Below the pieces are notes generated by a model. That model saw only the letters and a program-made list of their open reading frames with translations. It searched no databases and had not been told where the DNA came from. The position numbers and the translations under genes were made by a program. A stretch of DNA of 12,426 nt from CAUZEO01 sp963578625 (GTDB lineage Bacteria; Verrucomicrobiota; Kiritimatiellia; SLOV01), in the NCBI GenBank assembly GCA_963578625.1, contig CAUZEO010000144.1:1-12426 (forward strand), given 5' to 3'. Shown here in pieces: positions 1-7,538 of this stretch; the first letter of the stretch is position 1, and every line of letters begins with the position of its first letter.

Positions 1-693
1 ATTTCGATGCAGGGCATCCCGCATGTCCTCAAGTATCAGGACGAAGAGACCGGGGGCCTGTACGGCAGCGAGAAGGACCGTGTCGCGGGCGCGGGCGTGA
101 TCAACACCGCTTCGACCTGCCTGGGGGGCATCGCCGCAGTTGTCACCGGCCGGATCGAGAAAGCGAAGCGCATGGGCGATCATGTAGTCGACAACCTGAT
201 CGGAACCAATCCGGACCTGAAGAAGGCTTTCTTTCCGATCTGGGAGAAAGGAAACGGACTGCGAACCGACGACGATGCGCTGGCCAGCCCCAACGTGCCG
301 AAGGTCCTGCTCCGCAACGAACCGGTCCAGGGGCATTTCCTCACCGGCATGATCATGGCCTTTCTCTGCGACCTTTACCAGGCGACCCGCGACCGGAAAT
401 ACCTGGACGGGGCGCTGACCATGTACGAGTTCGGCGTCGGAGAGTCCCCGGTCGTATACGAGAATACGCTCTCTCACAAGTTCGCCTGGGGCTGTGCGTC
501 GCTGTATCGCCAAACGGGGGAAGCGAGCCATCTCGAGTCCGCCTGCCGGGTCTGTGACCATCTTGTTTCCACCCAGGAGAGCGACGGTTCCTACCTGATG
601 GACGGAGCCCCGGCGGACTGGCCCTACCAGTCGCGGCTGAATCTGACGTCTCAGTTTGCGTTGTGGATCCGGTTTGTTTTGAATCTGCTTTGA
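1..693 (+). CDS. Helical toroid-like protein (prenyltransferase/six-hairpin type), 3' part only
   Basis: The reading frame is open from the first base (Ile-Ser-Met...), so the gene very probably starts before the window and the ATG at 7 is internal. The 228 visible residues are rich in amphipathic helices with small turns. Repeated units can be seen: GHFLTGMIMAFLCDLYQATRD, then a unit around 'KFAWGCASLYRQTGEASHLE', then 'ACRVCDHLVSTQESDGSYL'. This spacing of helix pairs, with 'TGxxxYLxxA'-like ends, fits an (alpha/alpha) toroid, the fold shared by terpenoid cyclase/prenyltransferase-like proteins and six-hairpin glycosidases. I see no catalytic motif that would choose between them and no membrane segment. 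The gene ends 22 nt before the first possible start of the FG-GAP gene, so the two may be co-transcribed. Function not assigned. Confidence 0.7.
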   Translation: MSMQGIPHVLKYQDEETGGLYGSEKDRVAGAGVINTASTCLGGIAAVVTGRIEKAKRMGDHVVDNLIGTNPDLKKAFFPIWEKGNGLRTDDDALASPNVPKVLLRNEPVQGHFLTGMIMAFLCDLYQATRDRKYLDGALTMYEFGVGESPVVYENTLSHKFAWGCASLYRQTGEASHLESACRVCDHLVSTQESDGSYLMDGAPADWPYQSRLNLTSQFALWIRFVLNLL

Positions 694-715
694 AAGATAC
701 GTTTCAGGATATGGA

Positions 716-3565
716 GTGCGGCGCTCTGCGCAGATTTGGATCTCCCCGGAGCTCAAGGTACGTAGCACGGGTATCCGCAGCGGCGCAATGCGCCGCACTT
801 CAAAACTGATGAATGCAGGGAGAACATCCGACCCGACCCCCAAATCCTGGCTCACCCGCGGGTTCGAAGGCTTTATGAAAGGAACCTGCGGCAATGCGGG
901 ACAAAACCTGTACGTCTCGCGCGCCGGCGTGCTGCAGCGCATTCACCAGTACGACCTGAACAAGGACGGGTACACGGACCTCGTGTTCTGCAACGGACAG
1001 AATCATCGGGAACGCGTGCCGATCTACGTTTACCAGGATCCGTTGGGGGCGGGAGCGTGCATTGACCTGCCGTCCGACGGCGCCATGGCCGGCATTGTGG
1101 CCGATTTGAACGGCAACGGCTGCGATGACCTGGTGCTGGGAATGATTTACGACGGCAGCACCATCACCGACCTGAATGCCATCATCTACTACGGGGGGCC
1201 GGGAGGCTGGGGCGAGAGCCGGCACCAGAGAATACCCGCTCCATTCTGCACCGCGGTGGCGGCGGGCGACTTCAACGGCAACGGCCGGGTCGATCTGGCC
1301 TTTCTGTGCTTCGGGAAGACACGTATCTTTTACCAGTCCGATCTCGGATTCGAACCGCGCAGCTATGTGGACCTCGAGATCGAAGGCGGCCAGCTCGAGG
1401 CCGCGGATCTGGACGCCGACGGGTGCGCCGAACTCCTTGTGCGCGCCGCGGACGGAAGGATCGACATCTATTGGGGTGGCGACGGGGGCATCGACCCCGG
1501 AAACTCAATGAAGGTGTGCCCCGGCACGTCCGGGCGGCCTGCCCCTATCGAAGAACCGCAGGAAGAGGTCAGCGAGTTCGGAGCAGGCGAGGAAGACCAG
1601 AGAAGTGCGGATGCAAATCCTCTTGTGCAGATCCTCGAGTTGGACGGAGTGCCCCACCTCTTTGCACCGGACGAGGCCTCCGTCCGGTTGATCCCGTTCG
1701 CACCGGACCGGACCTTGGGCGAGGCGCTCGTCGTGGACTGCCCGAACGCCATGGCCGTTGAGGCCGGTGACGTAAATGGTGACGGCCGGATAGACCTGGT
1801 TTTTGCCTGTCGCGAACCCTGGGAGGATGCGGAACGCTCCTGGATCTATTGGGGAAGTGGGGAAGGTTTCAGCGATGAGCGTCGAAGCGCGTTGAAGACG
1901 CACCGCGCCTGTGATGTGGCGGTGGGGGATCTGGACGGGAACGGGTTTGCCGACATCGTCATCTGCCAGAATCAGTCTGCCGTATCGTTTACGGGCGAAT
2001 CGCTTATTTACCGGGGCGGTCCGGAAGGCGTGATCGACGACTCACTTCGCTTGGTCACCGAAGACGCGCGCCGGACATTCATCGTTCGCCCCTCGCCGGA
2101 TGGGGATCCGCAGGTCGTGTTCGTAAATCACTTCGGCGGGGGCAAGATCGGCGACGTGAAGGCCGCGATCTTCTGGGGCGGTCCGGACGGGTATGATCGT
2201 GAACGGACCACGCCGCTTCGTGGTCGATGCGCCGTAGAAGCGGTCTGCTGCGACTACAATGACGACGGCCGTCCCGACGTGATGCTGGCCAACTGTGCGG
2301 AAATGTCCTTGGACGACGACCCGGGCTCGTTCGTCTACCTGAACGGTCCCGACGGTTTTCCTTTCGCACCCTCCCTGGTGCTCCCCACCTGTCGCGCCCA
2401 CGGGGCGGCCTGCGCCGACCTGAACCGGGATGGTTACCTTGATCTCGTGTTCTGTGGATTCTCGAACCCGGAACTGCTGATTTTCTACGGGACCTCTGAT
2501 GGATTCGACACCGAAAACCCGGCGCACATCCGGCTGGAGCACGAAAACGTTGAATTCGCTGAACCGCGTTGGATCTTCCTTGCCGACCTCAACGGCGATG
2601 GGTGGCTCGATCTGGTTGTGCCCACCCTCGAGGGACATCGAAGCTTCATCCTGTGGGGCGGCCCTGAAGGCTTTAGCATGGAGCATTCACAGGCCCTCTC
2701 CATTGTGCGTGGGACCTGTGTCCAGGCGGCGGACCTGACCGGCAACGGTCACCTCGATCTGATCATCGGAGGGCACAGGAATGACCCGACCGGTCCCTTC
2801 AGTTCGTTCGTTCATATTTATTGGAACGACGGAAAGGGATTGCGTGAAGACAACCGCATGCTGCTTCCCTCCAAGGCCGCGCACGGGTTGGCGGTGGCCG
2901 ACTTCAACAACGACGGGCTTCTCGATATCGCGGTTTGCTCCTACGACGACGGCCGGGGAGACCGGGACATCGACTCCTACATCTACTGGAACCGGGCCAG
3001 ACGCGGATTCAGCGCGGCCGACCGGCTTCGTCTCCCCACCCACTCGGCGGCCGGCTGCTTCGCCGCGGATTTCAACGAAGACGGCTGGATCGATCTCGCC
3101 ATGGCCAATCACAAGACGTTCGGCGATCACGTGGGAGATTCTCATGTCTGGTGGAACGGGCCGGAAGGATTCGATCGTCGAAACACCACGGCCCTGCCGA
3201 CGATCGGTGCGCACATGATGTCGACGGTCAATCCGGGCAACATCATGGATCGGGGACCGGAGGAGTTTTATATCTCCAGTCCGTTCAAGCTGCCGGAAAA
3301 CTCGGCCGTGCAGACCATATCCTGGGAGGCGGAACTGCCCCCGAAAAGTTGGGTTACGGCGCGAATGAGGTGGGCGGATACCGAGTTGGGCCTTGAAGAT
3401 GCCCCATGGGTAGGGCCGGGGGAAAGCGGGAGCGAGTTTGAGAAAGGCGATCGAGTAGACGACGTTCCTCCCGGTGTCTGGATTCAGTACCGCCTTGCAC
3501 TCGGCGCACGCAACGGAGGCGCCACACCGCGGGTGGTTGAGGTCAGTGTGAGTTATTCTGCATAG
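716..3565 (+). CDS. FG-GAP/VCBS repeat protein, probable calcium-binding beta-propeller
   Basis: Up to 949 residues with twelve D-x-[ND]-x-[DN]-G-x-x-D-[LI] loops, at about residues 80, 130, 185, 231, 352, 405, 512, 568, 624, 673, 729 and 785 (for example DLNKDGYTDLVF and DFNEDGWIDLAMANH). Most are 45-56 residues apart, which is the pitch of FG-GAP blades. Between them 'xYWGGPxGF' strands recur. The two long gaps (231-352 and 405-512) hold blades without a loop, and the first also holds an acidic linker. Residues 860-949 look like a separate beta-sandwich. FG-GAP proteins of this kind are usually extracellular and bind calcium or ligands, yet no signal peptide is visible from any start. Start: the GTG at 716 has AGGA 6 nt upstream, but the first ~35 codons contain a perfect hairpin (780-796) and look non-coding. 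ATG 788 or 809 may be the true start. The family-like sequence begins near 'SWLTRGFEGF' at residue 44. Confidence 0.9.
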   Translation: MRRSAQIWISPELKVRSTGIRSGAMRRTSKLMNAGRTSDPTPKSWLTRGFEGFMKGTCGNAGQNLYVSRAGVLQRIHQYDLNKDGYTDLVFCNGQNHRERVPIYVYQDPLGAGACIDLPSDGAMAGIVADLNGNGCDDLVLGMIYDGSTITDLNAIIYYGGPGGWGESRHQRIPAPFCTAVAAGDFNGNGRVDLAFLCFGKTRIFYQSDLGFEPRSYVDLEIEGGQLEAADLDADGCAELLVRAADGRIDIYWGGDGGIDPGNSMKVCPGTSGRPAPIEEPQEEVSEFGAGEEDQRSADANPLVQILELDGVPHLFAPDEASVRLIPFAPDRTLGEALVVDCPNAMAVEAGDVNGDGRIDLVFACREPWEDAERSWIYWGSGEGFSDERRSALKTHRACDVAVGDLDGNGFADIVICQNQSAVSFTGESLIYRGGPEGVIDDSLRLVTEDARRTFIVRPSPDGDPQVVFVNHFGGGKIGDVKAAIFWGGPDGYDRERTTPLRGRCAVEAVCCDYNDDGRPDVMLANCAEMSLDDDPGSFVYLNGPDGFPFAPSLVLPTCRAHGAACADLNRDGYLDLVFCGFSNPELLIFYGTSDGFDTENPAHIRLEHENVEFAEPRWIFLADLNGDGWLDLVVPTLEGHRSFILWGGPEGFSMEHSQALSIVRGTCVQAADLTGNGHLDLIIGGHRNDPTGPFSSFVHIYWNDGKGLREDNRMLLPSKAAHGLAVADFNNDGLLDIAVCSYDDGRGDRDIDSYIYWNRARRGFSAADRLRLPTHSAAGCFAADFNEDGWIDLAMANHKTFGDHVGDSHVWWNGPEGFDRRNTTALPTIGAHMMSTVNPGNIMDRGPEEFYISSPFKLPENSAVQTISWEAELPPKSWVTARMRWADTELGLEDAPWVGPGESGSEFEKGDRVDDVPPGVWIQYRLALGARNGGATPRVVEVSVSYSA
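780..796. repeat. Perfect hairpin GCGGCGC-AAT-GCGCCGC near the 5' end of the FG-GAP gene
   Basis: A 7-bp perfect stem with a 3-nt loop. It lies inside the maximal reading frame of the FG-GAP gene, and the loop and right arm cover the in-frame ATG at 788. A GTAG tetranucleotide lies 14 nt upstream (762-765). It could be a remnant of an intergenic repeat that the longest reading frame wrongly covers, or a structure that affects initiation. Confidence 0.5.
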
Positions 3566-3572
3566 GCAGAAC

Positions 3573-3613
3573 CGGAACTCTACGCGAGTTCCGCTACTCT
3601 TCCTATGTAGCGG
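3573..3613. repeat. Two overlapping hairpins, REP-like element after the FG-GAP gene
   Basis: Hairpin 1 is CGGAACTC-TACGC-GAGTTCCG (3573-3593), a perfect 8-bp stem that starts 7 nt after the stop codon at 3563-3565. Hairpin 2 pairs CCGCTAC (3591-3597) with GTAGCGG (3607-3613) across a 9-nt loop. They share bases 3591-3593, so they are largely alternatives. On the minus strand the first hairpin is directly preceded by GTAG, the tetranucleotide at the foot of known REP elements mobilised by RAYT (Y1-type) transposases. A factor-independent terminator is less likely because no T-run follows. The rest of the 289-nt intergenic stretch (3566-3854) shows no gene, only the inverted repeat listed at 3805. 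Confidence 0.5.
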
Positions 3614-3804
3614 CAGGCAACGGATTCGGGAGTAGGAGCAAAATTCGGGAATTCTCTGGTGCCCCGAAACCTGTACTCAAAAGCAAGTCCGGCCTCCATA
3701 CGTGAGCCCGTATTTTTCGTAAACTGAGCTTGTAACATCTTTCAATGCAACAGGTTAGAAAGGCAAACCGCACCTCGAAGATCCGCAGTGCCTGCGTCAA
3801 TCGA

Positions 3805-3821
3805 AAGGCGTAAACGCCTTG
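3805..3821 (+). promoter_or_regulatory. Inverted repeat upstream of pseudopilin A, shared with pseudopilin B
   Basis: AAGGCGT-AA-ACGCCTT is a perfect 7-bp inverted repeat (3805-3820). The core GGCGTAAACGCCTTG (3807-3821) recurs with one change as GGCGTAAACTCCTTG at 7539-7553, upstream of the second pseudopilin. In both places the last G of the core is exactly 34 nt before the ATG. The intervening 34 nt also agree at about half of the positions, with a shared 'CTTNANNNCATANGNT' block that includes an AT-rich, -10-like segment (TAATAT at 3834). It may be an operator or a promoter element. No convincing -35/-10 pair at normal spacing is visible. Confidence 0.45.
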
Positions 3822-3854
3822 TAATAGCACACTTAATATCATACGTTCGAGGAG

Positions 3855-4661
3855 ATGGCCCTGACTGCGAAAATCCAAAGAGAGGGGACTCTCCCGCTCC
3901 TTCTCCGGATCCGATCAAGGCAGAGCGCGAGGGGATTCACCCTGATCGAACTTCTCGTAGTGATCGCGATCATCTCGATATTGGCTGCGCTGTTGGTGCC
4001 GGCGGTGCGCAAGGCGATGGAAAAAGCTCGAAGGGTTGTTTGCGCCAGCAACTTGCACCAGTTGCTTGTCACCGCAAATACCTACGCCAACGACGCCGAC
4101 GGCTATCTGCCCTATTGGGATTCCCACAAAACACCCGCGTTTCCGGACACTGCGGCCGGGGAACAGATCCGCCATTTCGGCGTCCGTGTCGGTCTCGGAA
4201 AACTGTATCCCGATTACATCAACGATGGGCACATCTACTACTGCCCCACGCCCTCTGCCAATGGGTACGAAACTGCCGGGGGCCCCCCCTATTCCGCGGC
4301 GCCGGGCCAGTTTCGGTTCGAACATATGAAGCGCCCTGACAACGATGACATGAACGTACTCAGCAGCTACCGGTATCGCGGCGCATTGGAATATGTCGCC
4401 AACGCCTGGCGACCGATCCGCTACCGCGAGGAATATCCCGGGCGATTCATCCTCTCCGACATGGGATGGGCGTGGATCGGAGGCGGCTGGATCATCAATC
4501 ACCCGGGCGACGACGCATTGCCGGAATACTTCAACAACGGGGCAGCTGACGGACATGTCGAACCCTATCTCGTCAAGGACAAGAGTCTATTCCCGCTTGG
4601 AAATGCCGGATGGGGAGATTCGGCCAAAGGTATGGATTTCATGCAACGAAATGAGTGGTAA
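3855..4661 (+). CDS. Pseudopilin A (prepilin-type N-terminal cleavage/methylation protein)
   Basis: 268 residues. Residues 1-27 are a basic leader ending in Gly27, followed by F28-TLIELLVVIAIISILAALL. This is the type IV prepilin motif: cleavage by PilD-type peptidase would fall between G27 and F28, with the conserved Glu at mature +5 (E32). The hydrophobic helix runs to about residue 50. Behind it are a cytosolic-face basic patch and a globular domain with YLPYWDSHKTP, two Cys pairs and, near the C-terminus, 'FNNGAADGHVEPYL' (D232-G233-H234). That DGHV end is typical of the many H-x9-DG pseudopilins of PVC bacteria. The ATG at 3855 is the first in frame after a TAA at 3834. GAGGAG touches it with no spacer, which is unusual, but the equal spacing to a shared upstream motif in pseudopilin B supports this start. 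It ends 18 nt before the next gene. Role: probably a minor pilin of a type II/IV-like surface structure. Confidence 0.92.
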   Translation: MALTAKIQREGTLPLLLRIRSRQSARGFTLIELLVVIAIISILAALLVPAVRKAMEKARRVVCASNLHQLLVTANTYANDADGYLPYWDSHKTPAFPDTAAGEQIRHFGVRVGLGKLYPDYINDGHIYYCPTPSANGYETAGGPPYSAAPGQFRFEHMKRPDNDDMNVLSSYRYRGALEYVANAWRPIRYREEYPGRFILSDMGWAWIGGGWIINHPGDDALPEYFNNGAADGHVEPYLVKDKSLFPLGNAGWGDSAKGMDFMQRNEW

Positions 4662-4679
4662 ACGCCGGACTGAAAGTCA

Positions 4680-5426
4680 ATGAATCAAATTCGAAAATTG
4701 GCGTTCATTCTCCTAGTCCTTCTCCTTCCGGCCGCTTCCGCATGGGCCGCGGTCGGTCCAGGCACCACCCTCGAAACATTCGACGGCACAATCGGATCCT
4801 GGGACCGGGTTGACTGGGTACCCGGAAGTTTGACCATGGAATCGATGACGAACAGTCCGCCGTTGCCGGACAGCATCCGGTTCCTGGACGACCCCACGGG
4901 CTCGCAACTCCACGTGAATGAAGTCTACCACCGCGGATCCGTGCACCTGGAACTGGATGCCGTCCCCACGACCGAGGAACTTCGCGTCGATGCCACGATG
5001 TTCCAAGGCGATTTCAGCAGCAACCTGGCGAACTGGGGCGTGGCGGTGGTCCTCTTCTTCGACCCGAACAACTACGTCTCACTGAACCGGATCCGCGACA
5101 ACGGCGAGAAATGGATCAGCTCCCGAAAGATCGCGGGCAGTTTATCTTCGGATTTCAACAACCTCGGCCAGTTGGACAACCCGTGGATCATGCAGGGCAT
5201 TGATCTGACCGCGGACGAGATGCAGTTCTACGCAAGCCCCGGTGGCATCGACCAGTTGGGCAGCGCCGACTTCGACGGTCAAATGACGCAGGACCTCAGC
5301 GCGATGAACTTCTCGCGGCCCGCAACCTGGACCGGCACGGCGGCAGTCGGAAACGGCACCAACATGATGATGTGTGATCAAACCGAATCGGATTCAAGAA
5401 TCTACCGCATCGCTGCGAAGCAATGA
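4680..5426 (+). CDS. Secreted AVGPG-family protein, short form
   Basis: 248 residues. Residues 1-23 form a clear Sec signal peptide (MNQIRK, a long Leu-rich core, then PAASAWA). The mature chain begins AVGPGTTLETFDGTIGSWDR, the signature shared with the proteins at 5452 and 8445 and with the pseudogene at 6615. Motifs such as 'HLELDAVPT', 'VAVVLFFDPNNYVSLNRIRD' and 'QDLSAMNFSRPA' suggest one all-beta, concanavalin-like domain of the kind often used for glycan binding; this fold is an inference. Compared with the 5452 protein it lacks about 100 residues: after 'FSRPATWTGTA' it runs quickly to 'SRIYRIAAKQ', which matches the 'KSYRV' end of the longer forms. It therefore looks like an internal deletion product that kept its frame. 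It is 18 nt downstream of pseudopilin A and is probably co-transcribed with it. Confidence 0.87.
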   Translation: MNQIRKLAFILLVLLLPAASAWAAVGPGTTLETFDGTIGSWDRVDWVPGSLTMESMTNSPPLPDSIRFLDDPTGSQLHVNEVYHRGSVHLELDAVPTTEELRVDATMFQGDFSSNLANWGVAVVLFFDPNNYVSLNRIRDNGEKWISSRKIAGSLSSDFNNLGQLDNPWIMQGIDLTADEMQFYASPGGIDQLGSADFDGQMTQDLSAMNFSRPATWTGTAAVGNGTNMMMCDQTESDSRIYRIAAKQ

Positions 5427-5435
5427 CAAACGAAC

Positions 5436-5442
5436 AAGGAAG
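5436..5442 (+). promoter_or_regulatory. Ribosome binding site that fixes the start at 5452
   Basis: AAGGAAG lies 9 nt before the ATG at 5452. The frame is open back to an ATG at 5374, but that start would overlap the upstream gene by 53 nt, has no such site, and would put 26 polar and basic residues in front of the signal peptide. The 5452 start is preferred. Confidence 0.7.
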
Positions 5443-5451
5443 AATCAAAAA

Positions 5452-6510
5452 ATGAACAATGTGAATCAGAACTCATCTCTGAAAACCCCCCATGGAATAC
5501 TGCCCAAGGTTTTCGCTTGTCTGTTTGCCGCTTTCCATGTCCTTCTCGCTTTTTCGGTGTGCGCCGCGGTCGGGCCCGGAATCACCATCGAAACCTTTGA
5601 CGGAACGATTGGGACGTGGGATCGAATTGACTGGGTAGAAGGAAGTCTGACAGATACGAACGACGTCAACCCGACGAATGGTCTGCCGGATAGCCTCAGA
5701 TGGCTGCCGGGCCAGTTGAACGTCTACGAGGCCTACCACCGCGGGGCCGTGCACATTGAGTTGGACAATGTGCCCACCGACGACTATCTCCGCCTCGACG
5801 CGAGCACCTACCAGGGCGTTTTCTCGGGCAATCTGGAGCACTGGGCCATGGCGGTGGTGATCTACTTTGACGCGGATAACTTCGTTACCCTTACGCGGAT
5901 CCGTGAATTCGGCGGCGGTTATATGAGCCACAGAAAGGTCGCGGGCGGAACAGTGAACAGGGACCACGGGGCCATCGGCTATAGCGCCGACAGGCAATGG
6001 CGCATGCATGGCATCGAGCTGACCGCGAGTAGCGTAAACTTTTACGCGACGCCGCTTACCGGACCCGACACGTTCAGCTCCAACAACTGGGACCAGCTCA
6101 TGTCGGAGGATCTCAGCGCCATGAGCTTTCCCCGACCAGCCAGTTTCACGGGCAACGCCACGCTGATTGTAGGGAAAGGCTGGGATCAGGCCGACGGCGA
6201 TCCGTGGGACATAGTTTCGGATCTGACGGTGCCGAAAGTCATCGCCATCGATGCCACCCGGATCATCATCGGAAGCATCGTCAAACCCGGTCCCGAGATT
6301 ACCGATTTCGGTGTCGCGGACGGCACCGCTTCGGTCACCTTCGTCAGCGCCGACGGCGTTACCAACCGGCTCGAGGCCACCCCCGACCTGGTTTCTCCGA
6401 ACTTCAACGCAACCGGGGCAACCGTACTCGGCGACGGCGACGGCAAGACGCTGACGGATCCCGTGGATTCGTCAGACACCAAATCCTACCGCGTTACGGC
6501 CGACGAATAG
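5452..6510 (+). CDS. Secreted AVGPG-family protein, two-domain form without glycosidase module
   Basis: 352 residues from the ATG at 5452. The signal peptide covers about residues 1-38, with a longer polar leader than its neighbours, a hydrophobic stretch from 20 to 36 and a likely cut in 'SVCA|AVGPG'. Residues 40-271 form the family's beta-rich domain (GTIGTWDRIDW, 'VYFD'-like strand, RIREFGGGYMSHRKVAGG, EDLSAMSFPRPASF, IDATRIIIG). Residues ~280-352 form a small domain, 'ITDFGVADGTASVTF ... NRLEATPDLV ... KSYRVTADE', which resembles the Fn3-like modules that follow enzymatic or binding domains in verrucomicrobial secreted proteins. The protein ends where the 8445 protein continues into its GH123-like part. 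Bases just after the stop still resemble that part (see 6507-6561), so this form was probably cut down from a longer one. Likely role: extracellular glycan binding; not proven. Confidence 0.88.
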   Translation: MNNVNQNSSLKTPHGILPKVFACLFAAFHVLLAFSVCAAVGPGITIETFDGTIGTWDRIDWVEGSLTDTNDVNPTNGLPDSLRWLPGQLNVYEAYHRGAVHIELDNVPTDDYLRLDASTYQGVFSGNLEHWAMAVVIYFDADNFVTLTRIREFGGGYMSHRKVAGGTVNRDHGAIGYSADRQWRMHGIELTASSVNFYATPLTGPDTFSSNNWDQLMSEDLSAMSFPRPASFTGNATLIVGKGWDQADGDPWDIVSDLTVPKVIAIDATRIIIGSIVKPGPEITDFGVADGTASVTFVSADGVTNRLEATPDLVSPNFNATGATVLGDGDGKTLTDPVDSSDTKSYRVTADE

Positions 6511-6561
6511 GAATTGATTTCTTACCTTGACGTCGTTGTCCTGCTTCGCGCTGTTGCGAAT
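6507..6561 (+). pseudogene. Remnant of the GH123-like tail after the 5452 gene
   Basis: Read one frame off the 5452 gene, 6507-6527 gives IGIDFLP, comparable to MGVHFIP at the same point of the 8445 protein (before WEIDPYENF). From 6526, LDVVVLLRAVAN parallels the C-terminal ILKLRDVAK of the 8445 protein. At DNA level CTTCGCGCTGTTGCGAA (6544-6560) matches 16 of 17 bases at 10902-10918, and TCCTG precedes both; one codon is missing between them. This suggests that the ancestor had the glycosidase module, lost its middle by deletion, and is now read as a shorter protein because of a frameshift. The segment is short, so chance similarity cannot be fully excluded. Confidence 0.5.
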
Positions 6562-6614
6562 CCCCGGAGTCACGAAGTTAGCGTGGGAAATAAGTAGTTC
6601 AATGATTCAAAGTA

Positions 6615-7429
6615 ATGGAAGGCAGAGCATGTAATTTGAAAAAAACCCCAACTATCCGGGGAATTTTTCGATTCTCAATTTTTATTCTATCTCTCCGGCT
6701 CTTCCGGCGTGGTGTACGGTCGGCCCCGGCACCACCATCGAGACTTTTGAGGGGACCATCGGAACGTAGGACCGGACCGATTGGGTTCCGCACAGTTTTA
6801 CCAATGAGAGCGATACGAGCCCGTCGGACGGATTGCCGGACAGCATCCACTTCACGGGCGGACAACTGAACCTCAACGAGGCGTACCAGCGTGGGGTCGT
6901 CCACCTGGAGCTCGACAACGTGCCGACTGACATCGGCGTCCGCCTCGATGCGACGACCTGCCAGGGTGTCTACGGTTCCAACAATGGAACACTGGGGTAT
7001 GTCCATGGTGATTTTCTTTGACCAAAACAACTTCGTTTCGCTTGCCCGAATCCGTGCCAACGGCGACGGCATGACGATGTCGATCCCGGCCGGTACGTCG
7101 GTCTCTAGATGTTACCGCGTGGCGGAAACAACCTTCGACCTGACTGCGAATCCCATCCCGCTGTGGGAAATCGATCCCTATGAGAATTTTGTAAAAACCC
7201 GGACGCCGTTTTCCAGCACCCCACCCCTGCAAAACATCCAGGTGCAATTGTCGCAGGGTGAGTTCCGGGACATCCTGAAACTCCGGGAGTTGGCCGCACT
7301 GGCCGGCGCTCAGGCCCAGGCGGACGCCGAGGCGCTGATCGATCAGGCCACCATCGACATCAATGGGGATCATATCGGTGCGATTTTTGGCGGAAACAAA
7401 TCGCAGCCGAAATTCTCAACTTGCCGTAA
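6615..7429 (+). pseudogene. Decayed AVGPG-family/GH123-like gene
   Basis: The family protein can be followed in pieces. A signal-like start (IFRFSIFIL, near 6660-6690) is out of frame with ALPAWCTVGPGTTIETFEGTIG from about 6701. TAG at 6767-6769 replaces the Trp codon of 'GTWD' or 'GSWD'. The frame continues to about 6981 and then shifts: MEHWGMSMVIFFDQNNFVSL is read from 6984. After 'ARIRANGDG' a large piece of the N-terminal domain is missing, and the text jumps to 'SRCYRVAE' and 'IPLWEIDPYENF'. After 'VQLSQGEFRD' the whole GH123 barrel is missing and ILKLRELAALAG follows directly. A further 1-nt loss near 7370-7385 shifts the end; the restored frame reads CDFWRKQIAAEIL and ends at TAA 7427-7429. 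At least one stop, three frameshifts and two deletions make a working product very unlikely. Confidence 0.88.
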
Positions 7430-7538
7430 TCGAAGCCGGTCCTTGGAAATTCAGGTGTCGTGAGACTTTCAGATCGTAACAAGTCCGACTGCAGAATTAT
7501 GGAGAGGGGGCGTTCCCGCACCGCGGATTCCCGAAACC

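Noticed and set aside
2042..3214. Minus-strand open frames of 214 and 175 codons opposite the FG-GAP gene
   Set aside because: They mirror the repeated Asp/Gly codons of the calcium loops on the other strand and have no start context or family features.
3573..3593. Factor-independent terminator after the FG-GAP gene
   Set aside because: The stem is good but no T-run follows, and a GTAG foot plus an overlapping second hairpin fit a REP-like element better. Some terminating effect is still possible.
3819..3839. Sigma-70 promoter TTGTAA/TAATAT upstream of pseudopilin A
   Set aside because: The two boxes are only 9 nt apart, too close for a normal promoter, and the copy upstream of pseudopilin B does not keep them.
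5374..5451. Upstream start at 5374 for the 5452 gene
   Set aside because: It overlaps the previous gene by 53 nt, lacks a ribosome binding site and would add 26 polar residues before the signal peptide; AAGGAAG 9 nt before 5452 is a better choice.
6891..7463. A 190-codon open frame as an independent gene
   Set aside because: Its first ~30 codons are out of frame with the family similarity, the middle holds two deletion joints and the end is frameshifted. It is part of the pseudogene.
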